This document shows, piece by piece, positions 17,353 to 26,738 of a DNA stretch of 64,000 bases. Location of the stretch: NCBI RefSeq assembly GCF_006442815.1, contig NZ_VFVL01000021.1, positions 43,003 through 107,002 on the forward strand. The letters run 5' to 3'. The position numbers and the translations under genes are program-made. The notes beneath the pieces were generated by a model. The model made no database searches. It was not told the origin of the DNA and worked only from the letters and a program-made list of their open reading frames with translations. Source of the stretch: Mesorhizobium sp. B2-4-3 (GTDB lineage: Bacteria; Pseudomonadota; Alphaproteobacteria; Rhizobiales; Rhizobiaceae). Numbering within the stretch: the first letter of the stretch is position 1; the number at the start of each line of letters is the position of its first letter.

Positions 17353-18098
17353 AAGCCTGGCTGCCCGCGATGCTGAGGCTGGCCGTCCTGTTGCTACTGG
17401 TGGTCTTCATCACCAGCCCCAACTGGTTCGAGCCGCTGCTGAAGCCCCTGACCGAGAATGGCGCGCCGGCGATCTACAACCAGGGTAGCCTGCTGACGCT
17501 GACCCTGCAGCATCTGCGGATCGTCCTGGTCGCGACGGTGGCCGCGACGGTCGTCGCGGTGGCGCTCGCCATCCTGGTCACCAGGCCGGCCGGCGCCGAG
17601 TTCCTGCCCTTGTCGCGCAGCCTGGTCAATATCGGCCAGACCTTTCCGCCGGTTGCGGTGCTCGCGCTTGCCGTGCCGGCCGTCGGTTTCGGCGAGAAGC
17701 CGACGCTGATCGCGCTCTTCCTCTACGGATTGCTGCCGATCTTCGAAAACGCGCTGACGGCGCTTACCACGTTGCCCGGCAACGTCATGGAAGCGGCGCG
17801 TGGCGCCGGCATGACCGGTTGGCAAAGGCTGATGAAGGTCGAGCTGCCGCTGAGCGCCCCGGTGATCCTCGGCGGCATCCGGCTCTCGGTCGTCATCAGC
17901 CTCGCCACCGCGACCATCGGCTCGACCGTTGCCGCCAAGACGCTCGGCGAGGTGATCATCGCCGGCCTGATCTCGAACAACCTTGCCTTCGTGCTGCAGG
18001 GCGGCCTGATCGTCGCCGCGCTTGCGGTCCTGATCTATGACGGCCTGTCGGCGGTTGAGCGCTACGCCGCGCGGCGCATGGGGCAGGGGGCGGAATAA
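17349..18098 (+). CDS. yehW: Osmoprotectant ABC transporter permease (YehW type)
   Basis: A 249-residue second permease with six hydrophobic segments and the EAA-loop TLPGNVMEAARGAGMTGWQRL (about residues 138-158). The ATG at 17349 overlaps the ATPase stop as ATGA. Two different permeases with one ATPase and one binding protein is the usual composition of the YehZYXW (OsmFYXW) importer. Confidence 0.9.
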   Translation: MKAWLPAMLRLAVLLLLVVFITSPNWFEPLLKPLTENGAPAIYNQGSLLTLTLQHLRIVLVATVAATVVAVALAILVTRPAGAEFLPLSRSLVNIGQTFPPVAVLALAVPAVGFGEKPTLIALFLYGLLPIFENALTALTTLPGNVMEAARGAGMTGWQRLMKVELPLSAPVILGGIRLSVVISLATATIGSTVAAKTLGEVIIAGLISNNLAFVLQGGLIVAALAVLIYDGLSAVERYAARRMGQGAE

Positions 18099-18353
18099 AC
18101 GCTACGTCTGCGGATTGGCGAATGTGCCCCTGCGTCATTTCAATCGATCTAATTCCAAGCCCGCACTGGCACAACAATTCCTGCCCTCTTCTTTTGGGCG
18201 AAAGCCGGGCAAAAACCGAACAATATCTTGACGTTCCAAGCCTTGTTTCGCATACACCCCAGCCAAGGGGTGGATTCCGTGCGCGGGGTCCATCTCCGTT
18301 CCAACGGCCCAGGGAGGGGTTCTTTTGGGCCAACAATCGAGGAAAATCCGGCA

Positions 18354-20495
18354 ATGACCATCATTACCGCCGTCATCGCCTGCGGCTTGCTGTCAGTTCT
18401 GTACGCCATCTGGGCGACACGTTCGGTCCTTGCGTCCGATCAGGGCAATCAGCGCATGCAGGAAATCTCCGCCGCCATCCGCGAAGGCGCCCAGGCCTAT
18501 CTGGCGCGCCAGTACACGACCATCGCGGTCGTCGGTATCGTCGTTCTCCTGCTTGCCTGGTGGCTGCTTTCGATCACCGCCGCTATCGGCTTCCTGATCG
18601 GCGCGGTGCTCTCGGGCGCCGCCGGCTTCATCGGCATGCATGTTTCGGTGCGCGCCAATGTGCGGACTGCGCAAGCCGCTTCGAACAGCCTTGCCGCCGG
18701 CCTCGACATTGCCTTCAAGTCGGGCGCCATCACCGGCATGCTGGTGGCGGGTCTGGCGCTGCTCGGCGTCTCGATCTACTACGCCATATTGACCGGCCCG
18801 ATGGGCCTGCAGCCGAATGACCGCGTCGTCATCGACTCGCTGGTTTCGCTCGGCTTCGGCGCTTCGCTGATCTCGATCTTCGCCCGCCTCGGCGGCGGCA
18901 TCTTCACCAAGGGTGCGGACGTAGGCGGCGACCTCGTCGGCAAGGTCGAGGCCGGCATTCCGGAAGACGATCCGCGCAACCCGGCCACCATCGCCGACAA
19001 TGTCGGCGACAATGTCGGCGACTGTGCCGGCATGGCCGCCGACCTGTTCGAGACCTATGCGGTGACCGTCGTCGCCACCATGGTGCTCGCCGCCATCTTC
19101 TTCGGTGGTACCGCCGTGCTGGGTGCGTCGATGCTCTATCCGCTCGCCATCTGCGGCGCCTGCATCCTGACCTCGATCGTCGGCACCTTCTTCGTCAAGC
19201 TGGGTTCCAACGGCTCGATCATGGGCGCCCTCTACAAGGGCCTGATCGTCACCGGGCTGTTGTCGATCGTCGGTCTCGCCATCGCCACTTCGGTAACCGT
19301 CGGCTGGGGCGAGGTCGGCAATGTCGCCGGCATCGCCATCACCGGCAAGAACCTGTTCATCTGCGGCCTGATCGGCTTGGCTGTGACCGGCCTCATCGTG
19401 GTGATCACCGAATACTATACCGGCACCAACAAGCGCCCGGTGAACTCGATCGCCCAGGCTTCCGTGACCGGCCATGGCACCAACGTCATCCAGGGCCTCG
19501 CGGTCTCGCTGGAATCGACCGCGCTGCCGGCCATCGTCATCGTCGGCGGCATCATCGCCACCTACCAGCTCGGCGGCCTCTTCGGCACCGCGATCGCCGT
19601 CACCACCATGCTCGGCCTTGCCGGCATGATCGTGGCGCTCGACGCCTTCGGCCCTGTCACCGACAACGCCGGCGGCATTGCCGAAATGGCCGGCCTGCCC
19701 AAGGAGGTGCGCCACTCCACCGACGCGCTCGATGCTGTCGGCAACACCACCAAGGCCGTCACCAAGGGCTATGCCATCGGCTCCGCCGGCCTCGGCGCGC
19801 TGGTGCTGTTCGCGGCCTATTCGAACGACCTGAAGTTCTTTGCCGCCAATGGCGACAAGTATCCTTACTTCCAGGGCATGGGCGAGGTCTCCTTCGACCT
19901 CTCCAATCCGTATGTCGTCGCCGGCCTCATCTTCGGCGGCCTGATCCCCTACCTCTTCGGCGGCATCGCGATGACCGCCGTCGGCCGCGCCGCGGGCTCC
20001 ATCGTCGAGGAAGTGCGCAAGCAGTTCCGCGAGGACAAGGGCATCATGGCCGGCACCTCGAAGCCGAACTACGCGCGCGCCGTCGACATCCTGACCAGGG
20101 CGGCGATCCGGGAAATGATCATCCCGTCGCTGCTGCCGGTGCTGGCGCCGCTCGTCGTCTATTTCGGCGTGCTGCTGATCTCGGGCTCCAAGGCCTCGGC
20201 CTTCGCGGCGCTCGGCGCCTCGCTGCTCGGCGTCATCGTCAACGGCCTCTTCGTCGCCATCTCGATGACCTCAGGCGGCGGCGCCTGGGACAACGCCAAG
20301 AAGTCGTTCGAGGACGGCTTCACCGACAAGGACGGCGTCAAGCACCTGAAGGGCTCCGAGGCGCACAAGGCATCGGTCACCGGCGACACCGTCGGCGATC
20401 CCTACAAGGACACCGCCGGCCCGGCCGTCAACCCGGCGATCAAGATCACCAACATCGTCGCGCTGCTTCTGCTCGCCGTGCTCGCGCACGGCTGA
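18354..20495 (+). CDS. hppA: K+-independent proton-translocating pyrophosphatase
   Basis: A 713-residue membrane pyrophosphatase with about 16 helices. It hydrolyses PPi and pumps H+. It shows the pyrophosphate-binding motif KGADVGGDLVGKVE (about residues 185-198), the DNVGDNVGDCAGMAADLFE stretch, and a second acidic cluster near the C-terminus (GDTVGDPYKDTAGPAVNP). GNTTKA with Lys467 replaces the GNTTAA of potassium-requiring enzymes, so it should be K+-insensitive. The ATG at 18354 follows a GAGGAAAA site. A terminator follows. Confidence 0.95.
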   Translation: MTIITAVIACGLLSVLYAIWATRSVLASDQGNQRMQEISAAIREGAQAYLARQYTTIAVVGIVVLLLAWWLLSITAAIGFLIGAVLSGAAGFIGMHVSVRANVRTAQAASNSLAAGLDIAFKSGAITGMLVAGLALLGVSIYYAILTGPMGLQPNDRVVIDSLVSLGFGASLISIFARLGGGIFTKGADVGGDLVGKVEAGIPEDDPRNPATIADNVGDNVGDCAGMAADLFETYAVTVVATMVLAAIFFGGTAVLGASMLYPLAICGACILTSIVGTFFVKLGSNGSIMGALYKGLIVTGLLSIVGLAIATSVTVGWGEVGNVAGIAITGKNLFICGLIGLAVTGLIVVITEYYTGTNKRPVNSIAQASVTGHGTNVIQGLAVSLESTALPAIVIVGGIIATYQLGGLFGTAIAVTTMLGLAGMIVALDAFGPVTDNAGGIAEMAGLPKEVRHSTDALDAVGNTTKAVTKGYAIGSAGLGALVLFAAYSNDLKFFAANGDKYPYFQGMGEVSFDLSNPYVVAGLIFGGLIPYLFGGIAMTAVGRAAGSIVEEVRKQFREDKGIMAGTSKPNYARAVDILTRAAIREMIIPSLLPVLAPLVVYFGVLLISGSKASAFAALGASLLGVIVNGLFVAISMTSGGGAWDNAKKSFEDGFTDKDGVKHLKGSEAHKASVTGDTVGDPYKDTAGPAVNPAIKITNIVALLLLAVLAHG

Positions 20496-20513
20496 TTGCA
20501 GCTATTCCAGTAC

Positions 20514-20550
20514 AAAGCCCGCGGGAGCGATCCTGCGGGCTTTCTGTTTC
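20514..20550 (+). terminator. Terminator after hppA
   Basis: AAAGCCCGC and GCGGGCTTT pair around a 12-base loop, followed by CTGTTTC. It lies 18 bases after the hppA stop. The T tract is short, so strength is uncertain. Confidence 0.7.
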
Positions 20551-20576
20551 GGCATGACATCATGCATTCCGGGCAC

Positions 20577-21566
20577 TCAACTGGCTTCCGGCCTTTCGCT
20601 GCTACGGCGATAGCGGGCCATCAATTCGTCGGCGTCTGGTTCTCGCTCGGGCATCGGCGGCAAGCCGCGTGTCCGGCGCAGCATGGCAATGAACGCGCCG
20701 CGGCGATATTGGCGACGGAAGGAACGCGCCCGCGGATGCATGCCGAGCGCAGCCAGAAGCCAGCGTTTGAGATAGCGGGAGCGCTTGAGGGGAGCAGGTT
20801 CCTCGGCGTTACCGAGAATCCTGACGCGCAACGCGTCTGGCGCATCCATCGCGTCCATCAGTTCTTCCTGCTCCCGCGCCGTATCTCGCGCATAGCTGCC
20901 TTCGCGCTTGCCCGAATGCAGCATCAGCACCGTTAGATGAGGCATTGTCGCAATCACCGCACCCTTGCGCCAGGCACGGAACAGCCAGTCCTGGGAACTC
21001 TCGCAAACGCACTGGCTGGCCGGGCGCCATGGCCCAAGCCTTGGCAGCGACGCTCGCCGGATCATTTGTGCGGAACCGAATCCGACTGTGGTGACTGGGT
21101 CATAGAAGCCGTCCCGGCCCATCCCGAGGATCATATGTCTGGAGCCTTTGCTCGCGGACGACTCGATGACTGCACCTCGGGCGATCACCACGTCGGCGTT
21201 GGTGGCGTCGATCCAGCCGCACATGGACGCCAGATGGTCGGGAAACCACAGATCGTCATGGTTCAAGATGGCGACGAAGCGGCCGCGGGCCCGGGCAAAG
21301 CCGATATTGTTGGGCCCTGATTGCTCGCCGAAGTTCACCGGAAGATCGATATAGGAGATGCGGGCGTCGCCGAAAGCGGCGATCGTGGCCGCGGTGTCAG
21401 GGCGGCACGCGTCGCCAATGACGATGGCTTCCCAGTCCTGCAGAGTCTGACCAATGAGGCTCTTCAGCGCCTGATGCAGCACCGCCGGACGATTGTGCGT
21501 CGCTATTACGATCGAGACCAGCGGTTCGATCGGTCCGATTGGCGCGCCTAGACCGGCCTGTTCCAC
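20577..21566 (-). CDS. Glycosyltransferase, family 2
   Basis: A 329-residue GT-A glycosyltransferase. It starts VSIVIATHNRPAVLHQALKS near residue 17, has the nucleotide-binding acidic motif ILNHDDLWFPDHL around 105, and a basic C-terminus. GTG at 21566, two bases after the upstream cupin stop, is the likely start. The open frame extends further upstream, but that would overlap the cupin gene with implausible sequence. It probably adds a sugar to a surface polysaccharide; donor and acceptor are unknown. It pairs with the cupin gene in a two-gene unit. Confidence 0.78.
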   Translation of the reverse strand: MEQAGLGAPIGPIEPLVSIVIATHNRPAVLHQALKSLIGQTLQDWEAIVIGDACRPDTAATIAAFGDARISYIDLPVNFGEQSGPNNIGFARARGRFVAILNHDDLWFPDHLASMCGWIDATNADVVIARGAVIESSASKGSRHMILGMGRDGFYDPVTTVGFGSAQMIRRASLPRLGPWRPASQCVCESSQDWLFRAWRKGAVIATMPHLTVLMLHSGKREGSYARDTAREQEELMDAMDAPDALRVRILGNAEEPAPLKRSRYLKRWLLAALGMHPRARSFRRQYRRGAFIAMLRRTRGLPPMPEREPDADELMARYRRSSERPEAS

Positions 21567-21567
21567 A

Positions 21568-22113
21568 CTACACCAGCTTGTAGGGGATTTGTTCCGTATC
21601 GGGCGGCAGGCGCCAATGGTCGGGCGCATCATAGGCGTAAGCCTTGTCGACGAGGTTGAGCAGCAACGCCGTCTCCGGTCCGAGGGCGACGACACCGTGC
21701 CAGACACCGGGCGGAATGGTGACGATTGCCGGTCGCGAGGCGCCGACGATCTTGTGCCAGACCGTGCCGAAACTGGGCGAGGCCTTGCGCCCGTCGAAAA
21801 GCGATATCCGCACGCTGCCGACGCAACAGAACAGGCGGTCGAGGGTCGCTGCATGCGCATGCCAGCCCGTCACCGCGCCCGGATACATGGTGCGCTGAAA
21901 CACTTGCCCGACCGGCGATTGATCGAGAGCCCATTCCTCGCGAAAGATCTCGGTCAGGTAGCCGTTGGACGTCGCGACGGATCTGATTTCCTTGAATGCG
22001 ACGCCCTCGATCGGCGGCGCATCGACGGCGAGCCAGTCCGGCGTCACCGTCTGTCGGTCAGGCGCGCCCGTCGCCATCCAGCCCTGCGGTACGGTACGAT
22101 CGTTGTTACTCAT
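21568..22113 (-). CDS. Cupin protein, dTDP-4-dehydrorhamnose 3,5-epimerase (RmlC)-like
   Basis: A 181-residue double-stranded beta-helix protein. Features are AVTGWHAHAATLDRLFCCVG with histidines of a cupin site (near residues 84-97), VRISLFDGR, and VTIPPGVWHGVVAL near 143. This order matches RmlC and related sugar-nucleotide epimerases. The ATG at 22113 (MSNNDRTVPQ) has a GGGGGTGGG site. An upstream in-frame ATG at 22200 is possible. Together with the adjacent glycosyltransferase it suggests modified-sugar synthesis. Whether the catalytic His-Asp pair is complete needs an alignment. Confidence 0.68.
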   Translation of the reverse strand: MSNNDRTVPQGWMATGAPDRQTVTPDWLAVDAPPIEGVAFKEIRSVATSNGYLTEIFREEWALDQSPVGQVFQRTMYPGAVTGWHAHAATLDRLFCCVGSVRISLFDGRKASPSFGTVWHKIVGASRPAIVTIPPGVWHGVVALGPETALLLNLVDKAYAYDAPDHWRLPPDTEQIPYKLV

Positions 22114-22201
22114 AGCCAGCCCACCCCCGGAAATCGCCGAAGCGTCATACGTGGCTATGCGGGCACAGGCAAGCGCAGTCAGCCGGTCGCCGGTGGGCAA
22201 T

Positions 22202-22226
22202 GAAAGACCGTCGATCGAGGTCTTTC
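22202..22226 (-). terminator. Hairpin after bamE
   Basis: GAAAGACC and GGTCTTTC pair around GTCGATCGA, 28 bases beyond the bamE stop on its strand. Only a weak T-rich tail follows, so it may also be a simple stabilising hairpin. Confidence 0.4.
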
Positions 22227-22254
22227 GTTCAGTCAGGTTGCCGGGCGAGCGAAC

Positions 22255-22785
22255 TCAGGGCGTACCGCCGCTGCCGCCGCCAGGGAGGCCGGGCGCCAGC
22301 TTGCTGGCGCCGCTGATGATCTGGCTGAGGAAGTTCTGGTCCTTGCCGCCGGTCGGCGTCGTCCTCGAGATGAAGTCGAAGATCTTACCGTCCTTGAGGC
22401 CGTAGTTGGCGATCTGGGTGACGCGGCCGTCGGCGCCGAAATAGACCGCCAGCACATGCTGGTCGATGATGCGGGGATTGTCGAAGGCGACATAGCGCTT
22501 GCGCGTTTGCGAGATGTAGTAGAAGGCCTCGTTGTCGAAGGTCGCCGTCGTCGACGGCGTGCCCAGCGCCAAAAGCACCTGCTCGCGGCTCGACCCGACC
22601 GGCACCGAATCGATCGCCTGCTGGTCGATGACGTAGCCTTTCGTCAGCGTCTCGCTCGGATGGAGATCGCCGAACATCTTGGACGAATTGCAGGCGGAAA
22701 GCGCTGACACCACTACCAGCAGCGAAGCCACGCCCACCGGGGCGGGCGCAAAGAACGACTTGAATTTCAGCGCACCCAACAACAA
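22255..22785 (-). CDS. bamE: Outer-membrane assembly lipoprotein BamE (SmpA/OmlA)
   Basis: A 176-residue lipoprotein of the outer-membrane beta-barrel assembly complex. It has a signal peptide with lipobox LSAC (Cys about residue 32 from the TTG start) and the BamE domain with VPVGSSREQVLLALGTPSTT and FYYISQTRKRYVAF. The tail is Gly/Pro-rich. No good ATG lies near. A run of TTG codons at 22785-22779 follows a GGAG site and is the likely start. An ATG at 22872 would give a much longer, non-signal N-terminus. It is divergent from the bc1 chaperone gene. Confidence 0.85.
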   Translation of the reverse strand: MLLGALKFKSFFAPAPVGVASLLVVVSALSACNSSKMFGDLHPSETLTKGYVIDQQAIDSVPVGSSREQVLLALGTPSTTATFDNEAFYYISQTRKRYVAFDNPRIIDQHVLAVYFGADGRVTQIANYGLKDGKIFDFISRTTPTGGKDQNFLSQIISGASKLAPGLPGGGSGGTP

Positions 22786-22896
22786 TTCTCCATCACATCC
22801 CCGCAACTTGCGCTGGGCCGCAAAACCGGTAAACCAGCTTGCATGCCGATGCAACAAGGCCAAATCAAACAACAGGTCCCCGGGAGACCGCCCTCA

Positions 22897-23439
22897 ATGT
22901 TCCAGCGCCTTTTTGGCCGCGAACGCAATGCCAACCGCGCTATCACCGACGCGCTCTACGCACAAATCGTGGCGGCGGCGCGGCAAACGGTGTTTTATTC
23001 CGACTGGAATGTGCCCGATACGCCGCTCGGCCGCTTCGAGATGCTGTCGCTGCACATGTATCTCGTCCAGCACCGGCTGCGTGGCGAGCAAGGTGTGGCC
23101 GCCGAGGTCGCACAAGTGCTGATCGACGAGTTCTTCCTCGATGTCGAGCATTCGCTGCGCGAACTTGGCATCAGCGATGTCGGCGTGCCCAAACGCATGA
23201 AGAAGCTGGCAAAGATGTTTTACGGCCGTACAGCCGCTTATGACGACGCGCTCCGGGAAAACGATCGGGTGGCGCTTGCGGCGGCGCTCGCCCGTAACGT
23301 CAGGCCGGACGCCGGTTCCTGGCCGCAGGCGCCATTGCTGGCGGACTATGTCTGCGAGGCTAGCCAGAAGCTTGCCGCGCAGCCGACCGAATCGATCGTC
23401 GCCGGCACCGCCGCGTTCCCGGCCGGCGGGGCCGCGTGA
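22897..23439 (+). CDS. Ubiquinol-cytochrome c chaperone family protein
   Basis: A 180-residue helical protein of the CBP3/UQCC1-like chaperone family, which helps assemble cytochrome b of complex III. Recognisable parts are RFEMLSLHMYLVQHRLRGE, EVAQVLIDEFFLDVEHSLRE and the GVPKRMKKLAKMFYGR stretch. It is full length for alphaproteobacterial members. ATG at 22897. It is directly followed by yceD with an overlap or near-contact, an arrangement common in Rhizobiales. Confidence 0.88.
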   Translation: MFQRLFGRERNANRAITDALYAQIVAAARQTVFYSDWNVPDTPLGRFEMLSLHMYLVQHRLRGEQGVAAEVAQVLIDEFFLDVEHSLRELGISDVGVPKRMKKLAKMFYGRTAAYDDALRENDRVALAAALARNVRPDAGSWPQAPLLADYVCEASQKLAAQPTESIVAGTAAFPAGGAA

Positions 23440-23450
23440 AGGAGGCAGCG

Positions 23451-23999
23451 ATGAAAGACGCCGAACTGCGCAGTCCTGTATCCTTTGTCGCCAATGTCGC
23501 GCGGCTGCCGCAAAAGGGCCTGCCTGTCCTGGTCGAGGCCGATGAGCGCCAGCGTGAGGCGCTTGCCGCCGAATACGAACTGCTTTCGGTCGAAAGCTAT
23601 CGCGCGGAGCTGCTTGTGGCCCCCTGGAGGCGCAATGGCGTCAAGGTCACCGGTCGCGTCGAGGCCGACATCACGCAGGCCTGCATCGTCACGCTCGATC
23701 CGGTGACCGCGCATATCGACGGGCCCGTCGAGGCGCTCTTTCTGCCCGAGCAGTCGAAGCTTGGGCGCGAGGGTTTCGAGGGCGGCGGCGAGATGATCCT
23801 CGACGCCGACGGACCGGACAGTCCGGAAACATTTTCCGGCGACACCATCGATGTCGGCGCGCTGGCCGAACAGTTTTTCGGCCTGGCGATCGACCCCTAT
23901 CCGCGCAAGCCGGGAGCCTCGCTCGACGTCGCCGGCGACGATCAATCCGAAGAAAGCGAATTCCAGAAAAAGCTGCGTTCGCTGCTCGGAAAATCCTGA
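23451..23999 (+). CDS. yceD: YceD/DUF177 family protein
   Basis: A 182-residue protein of the DUF177 family. Homologues support 23S rRNA accumulation and lie before rpmF/plsX. Visible features are the core VTGRVEADITQACIVTLDPV (with the family Cys near residue 79), acidic EGGGEMILDADGPDSPETF and the DVGALAEQFFGLAIDPYPR motif. The ATG at 23451 follows AAGGAGG, a better start than the overlapping GTG at 23436. plsX follows after 130 bases. Confidence 0.85.
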   Translation: MKDAELRSPVSFVANVARLPQKGLPVLVEADERQREALAAEYELLSVESYRAELLVAPWRRNGVKVTGRVEADITQACIVTLDPVTAHIDGPVEALFLPEQSKLGREGFEGGGEMILDADGPDSPETFSGDTIDVGALAEQFFGLAIDPYPRKPGASLDVAGDDQSEESEFQKKLRSLLGKS

Positions 24000-24129
24000 G
24001 AGTGGTCCGGATTTTGGAAAAGTTGGTTGTGCGCAGGCGCAAAACCGCTATTTTCGCCGAACCTTCGCGAGCCCCCTTACCTTGGCAGGCGCCCGCCGCA
24101 AGCCAGGCAACCCGTGAGAAAAGCACTAC

Positions 24130-25197
24130 GTGATCAGGATTTCCATCGATGCCATGGGCGGCGATCACGGACCGAGCGTGGTCATCCCGGCGCTGATGAC
24201 GGTCGCCATCCGCCGCCCTGACATCCGCTTCGTCATCTATGGCCGCGAGGACGTGGTGCGTCCCGAACTCGCCAAGTTCCCGAAACTCGCCGAGATAAGC
24301 GAGTTCGTCCATTGCGAGATCGCGGTGCGCATGGACGACAAGCCGAGCCAGGCGCTGCGCCATGGCCGCTGGAAGTCGTCGATGTGGAAGGCTGTCGAAG
24401 CGGTCAAGAACGGCGGCGCGCAGGCCTGCATCTCGGCCGGCAACACCGGCGCGCTGATGGCGATGTCGAAATTCTGCCTGCGCACCATGGCCACCATCGA
24501 CCGCCCGGCGATCGCGGCGCTCTGGCCGACGACGCGCGGCGAAAGCGTGGTGCTCGATGTCGGCGCCACCATCGGCGCGGATGCGCACCAGCTTATCGAT
24601 TTCGCCATTCTGGGCACCGGCATGGCGCGCTCGGTGTTCGGCATCGAGCGGCCGAGCGTCGGCCTGCTCAATGTCGGCGTCGAGGAGATCAAGGGCCAGG
24701 AAGAGGTCAAGGAAGCCGGCCGCATGCTGCGCGAGGCCAACATGGCTTCGATGAATTATCGCGGCTTCGTCGAGGGCGACGATATCGGCAAGGGCACGGT
24801 CGACGTGGTGGTTACCGAGGGTTTTGCCGGCAACATCGCGCTCAAGACCGCCGAGGGCACCGCAAGGCAGATCGCCGGCTATCTGCGCGCCGCTATGAGC
24901 CGTACGCTCATGGCCAAGATCGGCTACGTCTTCGCCAAGGGCGCCTTCGACAGGCTGCGCGAGAAGATGGATGTCGGGCGCTCCAACGGCGGCGTCTTCC
25001 TGGGATTGAACGGCATCGTGGTGAAGAGCCATGGCGGCGCCGATTCGGACGGCTTCGCGGCCGCCATCGAACTCGGCTACGACATGGTGCGCAACAATCT
25101 GCTTGACCGGATCGAGGCCGACCTCGATCTGTTCCATGCGCGCAACCCGACCGCGCAGGCAAACAGGAAATCCGGCGTCGCCGACGCCGAGGAATAG
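24130..25197 (+). CDS. plsX: Phosphate acyltransferase PlsX
   Basis: A 355-residue enzyme that makes acyl-phosphate from acyl-ACP, the first step of phospholipid synthesis in the PlsX/PlsY route. It starts at GTG 24130 with ISIDAMGGDHGPSVV. It also shows the conserved ACISAGNTGALMA and TEGFAGNIALKTAEG stretches and is full length. It heads the plsX-fabH-ihfA-merR series. fabH begins nine bases on. Confidence 0.96.
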   Translation: MIRISIDAMGGDHGPSVVIPALMTVAIRRPDIRFVIYGREDVVRPELAKFPKLAEISEFVHCEIAVRMDDKPSQALRHGRWKSSMWKAVEAVKNGGAQACISAGNTGALMAMSKFCLRTMATIDRPAIAALWPTTRGESVVLDVGATIGADAHQLIDFAILGTGMARSVFGIERPSVGLLNVGVEEIKGQEEVKEAGRMLREANMASMNYRGFVEGDDIGKGTVDVVVTEGFAGNIALKTAEGTARQIAGYLRAAMSRTLMAKIGYVFAKGAFDRLREKMDVGRSNGGVFLGLNGIVVKSHGGADSDGFAAAIELGYDMVRNNLLDRIEADLDLFHARNPTAQANRKSGVADAEE

Positions 25198-25206
25198 GAA
25201 CGAGCC

Positions 25207-26178
25207 TTGATCAGATCAGTCGTGCGCGGCAACGGTGCCGCGCTGCCCCGCCGCATCATGAAGAATGCCGACTTCGAAGGCATGGTCGAAACCTCGGACG
25301 AGTGGATCGTCCAGCGTACCGGCATTCGCCAACGCCACGTCGCGGCCGACGACGAGACGACAGCCTCGCTTGGCGAGGCGGCTGCGCGCGCGGCGCTGGA
25401 CAGCGCCGGCATGACGTCCGCCGATATCGACCTCATCATCCTGGCGACCTCGACGCCCAACAACACGTTCCCGGCGACCGCTGTCGAAATCCAGAACCAG
25501 CTCGGCATGCATCACGGCTTTGCCTTCGACATGCAGGCGGTGTGCTCGGGTTTCGTTTATGCGGTCGCCACCGCCGACCTTTATATCCGTGGCGGCCTGG
25601 CCAAACGCGTCCTGGTGATCGGTTCGGAAACATTCTCGCGCATTCTCGACTGGAACGACCGCTCGACCTGCGTGCTGTTCGGCGACGGCGCCGGCGCGCT
25701 GGTTCTGGAAGCGGAAGGCGGAGCCGGCGCGATTACCGATCGCGGCGTGCTGGCGGCGAGCCTGCGTTCCGATGGCGTGCACAAGGACAAGCTCTTCGTC
25801 GACGGCGGTCCTTCTACCACGGGAACCGTCGGTCATCTGAGGATGGAAGGCCGTGAAGTGTTCAAGCATGCCGTCGGCATGATCACCGATGTCATCGAGG
25901 CGACCTTCGGCGAGGCCGGCATAACAGCCGAGGACCTCGACTGGTTCGTGCCGCATCAGGCCAATAAACGGATTATTGACGCTTCCGCCAAGAAGCTCGG
26001 GATTGCCGAGCAGAAAGTGGTGGTCACCGTCGATTTACACGGTAACACCTCGGCTGCCTCGGTGCCGCTCGCTTTGTCGGTGGCGGTCGCCGACGGCCGC
26101 ATCAAGAAGGGCGACCTTGTGCTTCTCGAGGCGATGGGTGGAGGTTTCACCTGGGGCGCGGTATTGCTCCGCTGGTAA
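25207..26178 (+). CDS. fabH: Beta-ketoacyl-ACP synthase III FabH
   Basis: A 323-residue enzyme that starts fatty-acid synthesis by condensing acetyl-CoA with malonyl-ACP. The nucleophile is Cys113 in MQAVCSGF. The His in WFVPHQANKRII and the Asn in HGNTSAASVPLAL complete the triad. Start is TTG 25207 (IRSVVRGNGAALPRR) after an AGGAACGAG site. It is probably co-transcribed with plsX. Confidence 0.96.
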   Translation: MIRSVVRGNGAALPRRIMKNADFEGMVETSDEWIVQRTGIRQRHVAADDETTASLGEAAARAALDSAGMTSADIDLIILATSTPNNTFPATAVEIQNQLGMHHGFAFDMQAVCSGFVYAVATADLYIRGGLAKRVLVIGSETFSRILDWNDRSTCVLFGDGAGALVLEAEGGAGAITDRGVLAASLRSDGVHKDKLFVDGGPSTTGTVGHLRMEGREVFKHAVGMITDVIEATFGEAGITAEDLDWFVPHQANKRIIDASAKKLGIAEQKVVVTVDLHGNTSAASVPLALSVAVADGRIKKGDLVLLEAMGGGFTWGAVLLRW

Positions 26179-26202
26179 GTGCCGAACTCGCCGGTTCGGT
26201 TC

Positions 26203-26231
26203 TTGACCTTGCCGGATCAATTACTTAGGCT
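26203..26231 (+). promoter_or_regulatory. Putative sigma-70-type promoter of ihfA
   Basis: TTGACC at 26203-26208 and TAGGCT at 26226-26231 with a 17-base spacer, 51 bases before the ihfA start. It lies within an unusually AT-rich stretch after fabH. Confidence 0.5.
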
Positions 26232-26282
26232 CTGCCTTTACCTGTATCGATTTACGTTTTTGTTCGCAGATGGGACGGTCGC

Positions 26283-26606
26283 ATGGGGGGAAAGACACTT
26301 ACGCGTGCCGACCTTGCTGAAGCCGTTTACCGGAAGGTTGGCTTGTCCCGAACTGAATCGGCGGAGCTGGTCGAGGCCGTCCTCGATGAGATCTGCGAGG
26401 CAATCGTCCGCGGCGAGACGGTGAAGCTGTCGTCCTTCGCCACCTTCCATGTCCGTTCCAAGAACGAGCGCATCGGCCGCAACCCCAAGACGGGCGAGGA
26501 AGTGCCGATCCTGCCGCGCCGGGTGATGACATTCAAATCGTCGAATGTGCTCAAGAGCCGGATCCTGCGCTCGCATCAGAACAGCAAGGGCAAGGGCGGC
26601 AAATAG
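26283..26606 (+). CDS. ihfA: Integration host factor alpha subunit
   Basis: A 107-residue DNA-bending protein that pairs with IhfB. It shows the HU/IHF fold: TRADLAEAVYRKVGLSRTES, the VKLSSFATFHVRSKNERIGR beta-arm entry, NPKTGEEVPILPRR at the arm tip and a basic tail (SKGKGGK). Length is right for the family. It sits between fabH and a MerR gene as in other rhizobia. Confidence 0.94.
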   Translation: MGGKTLTRADLAEAVYRKVGLSRTESAELVEAVLDEICEAIVRGETVKLSSFATFHVRSKNERIGRNPKTGEEVPILPRRVMTFKSSNVLKSRILRSHQNSKGKGGK

Positions 26607-26738
26607 TTTGCTGGCGAATGCGGTTGAAAACCGCCGGCCATTTTGACGTCGGGCTTGAATATCGTTTCATAAATCGCTGAAATAAGGCACGATTCGGCAT
26701 CATGAGCCGGATCGCGGTCCAGTGTGGAGGATTGGCCC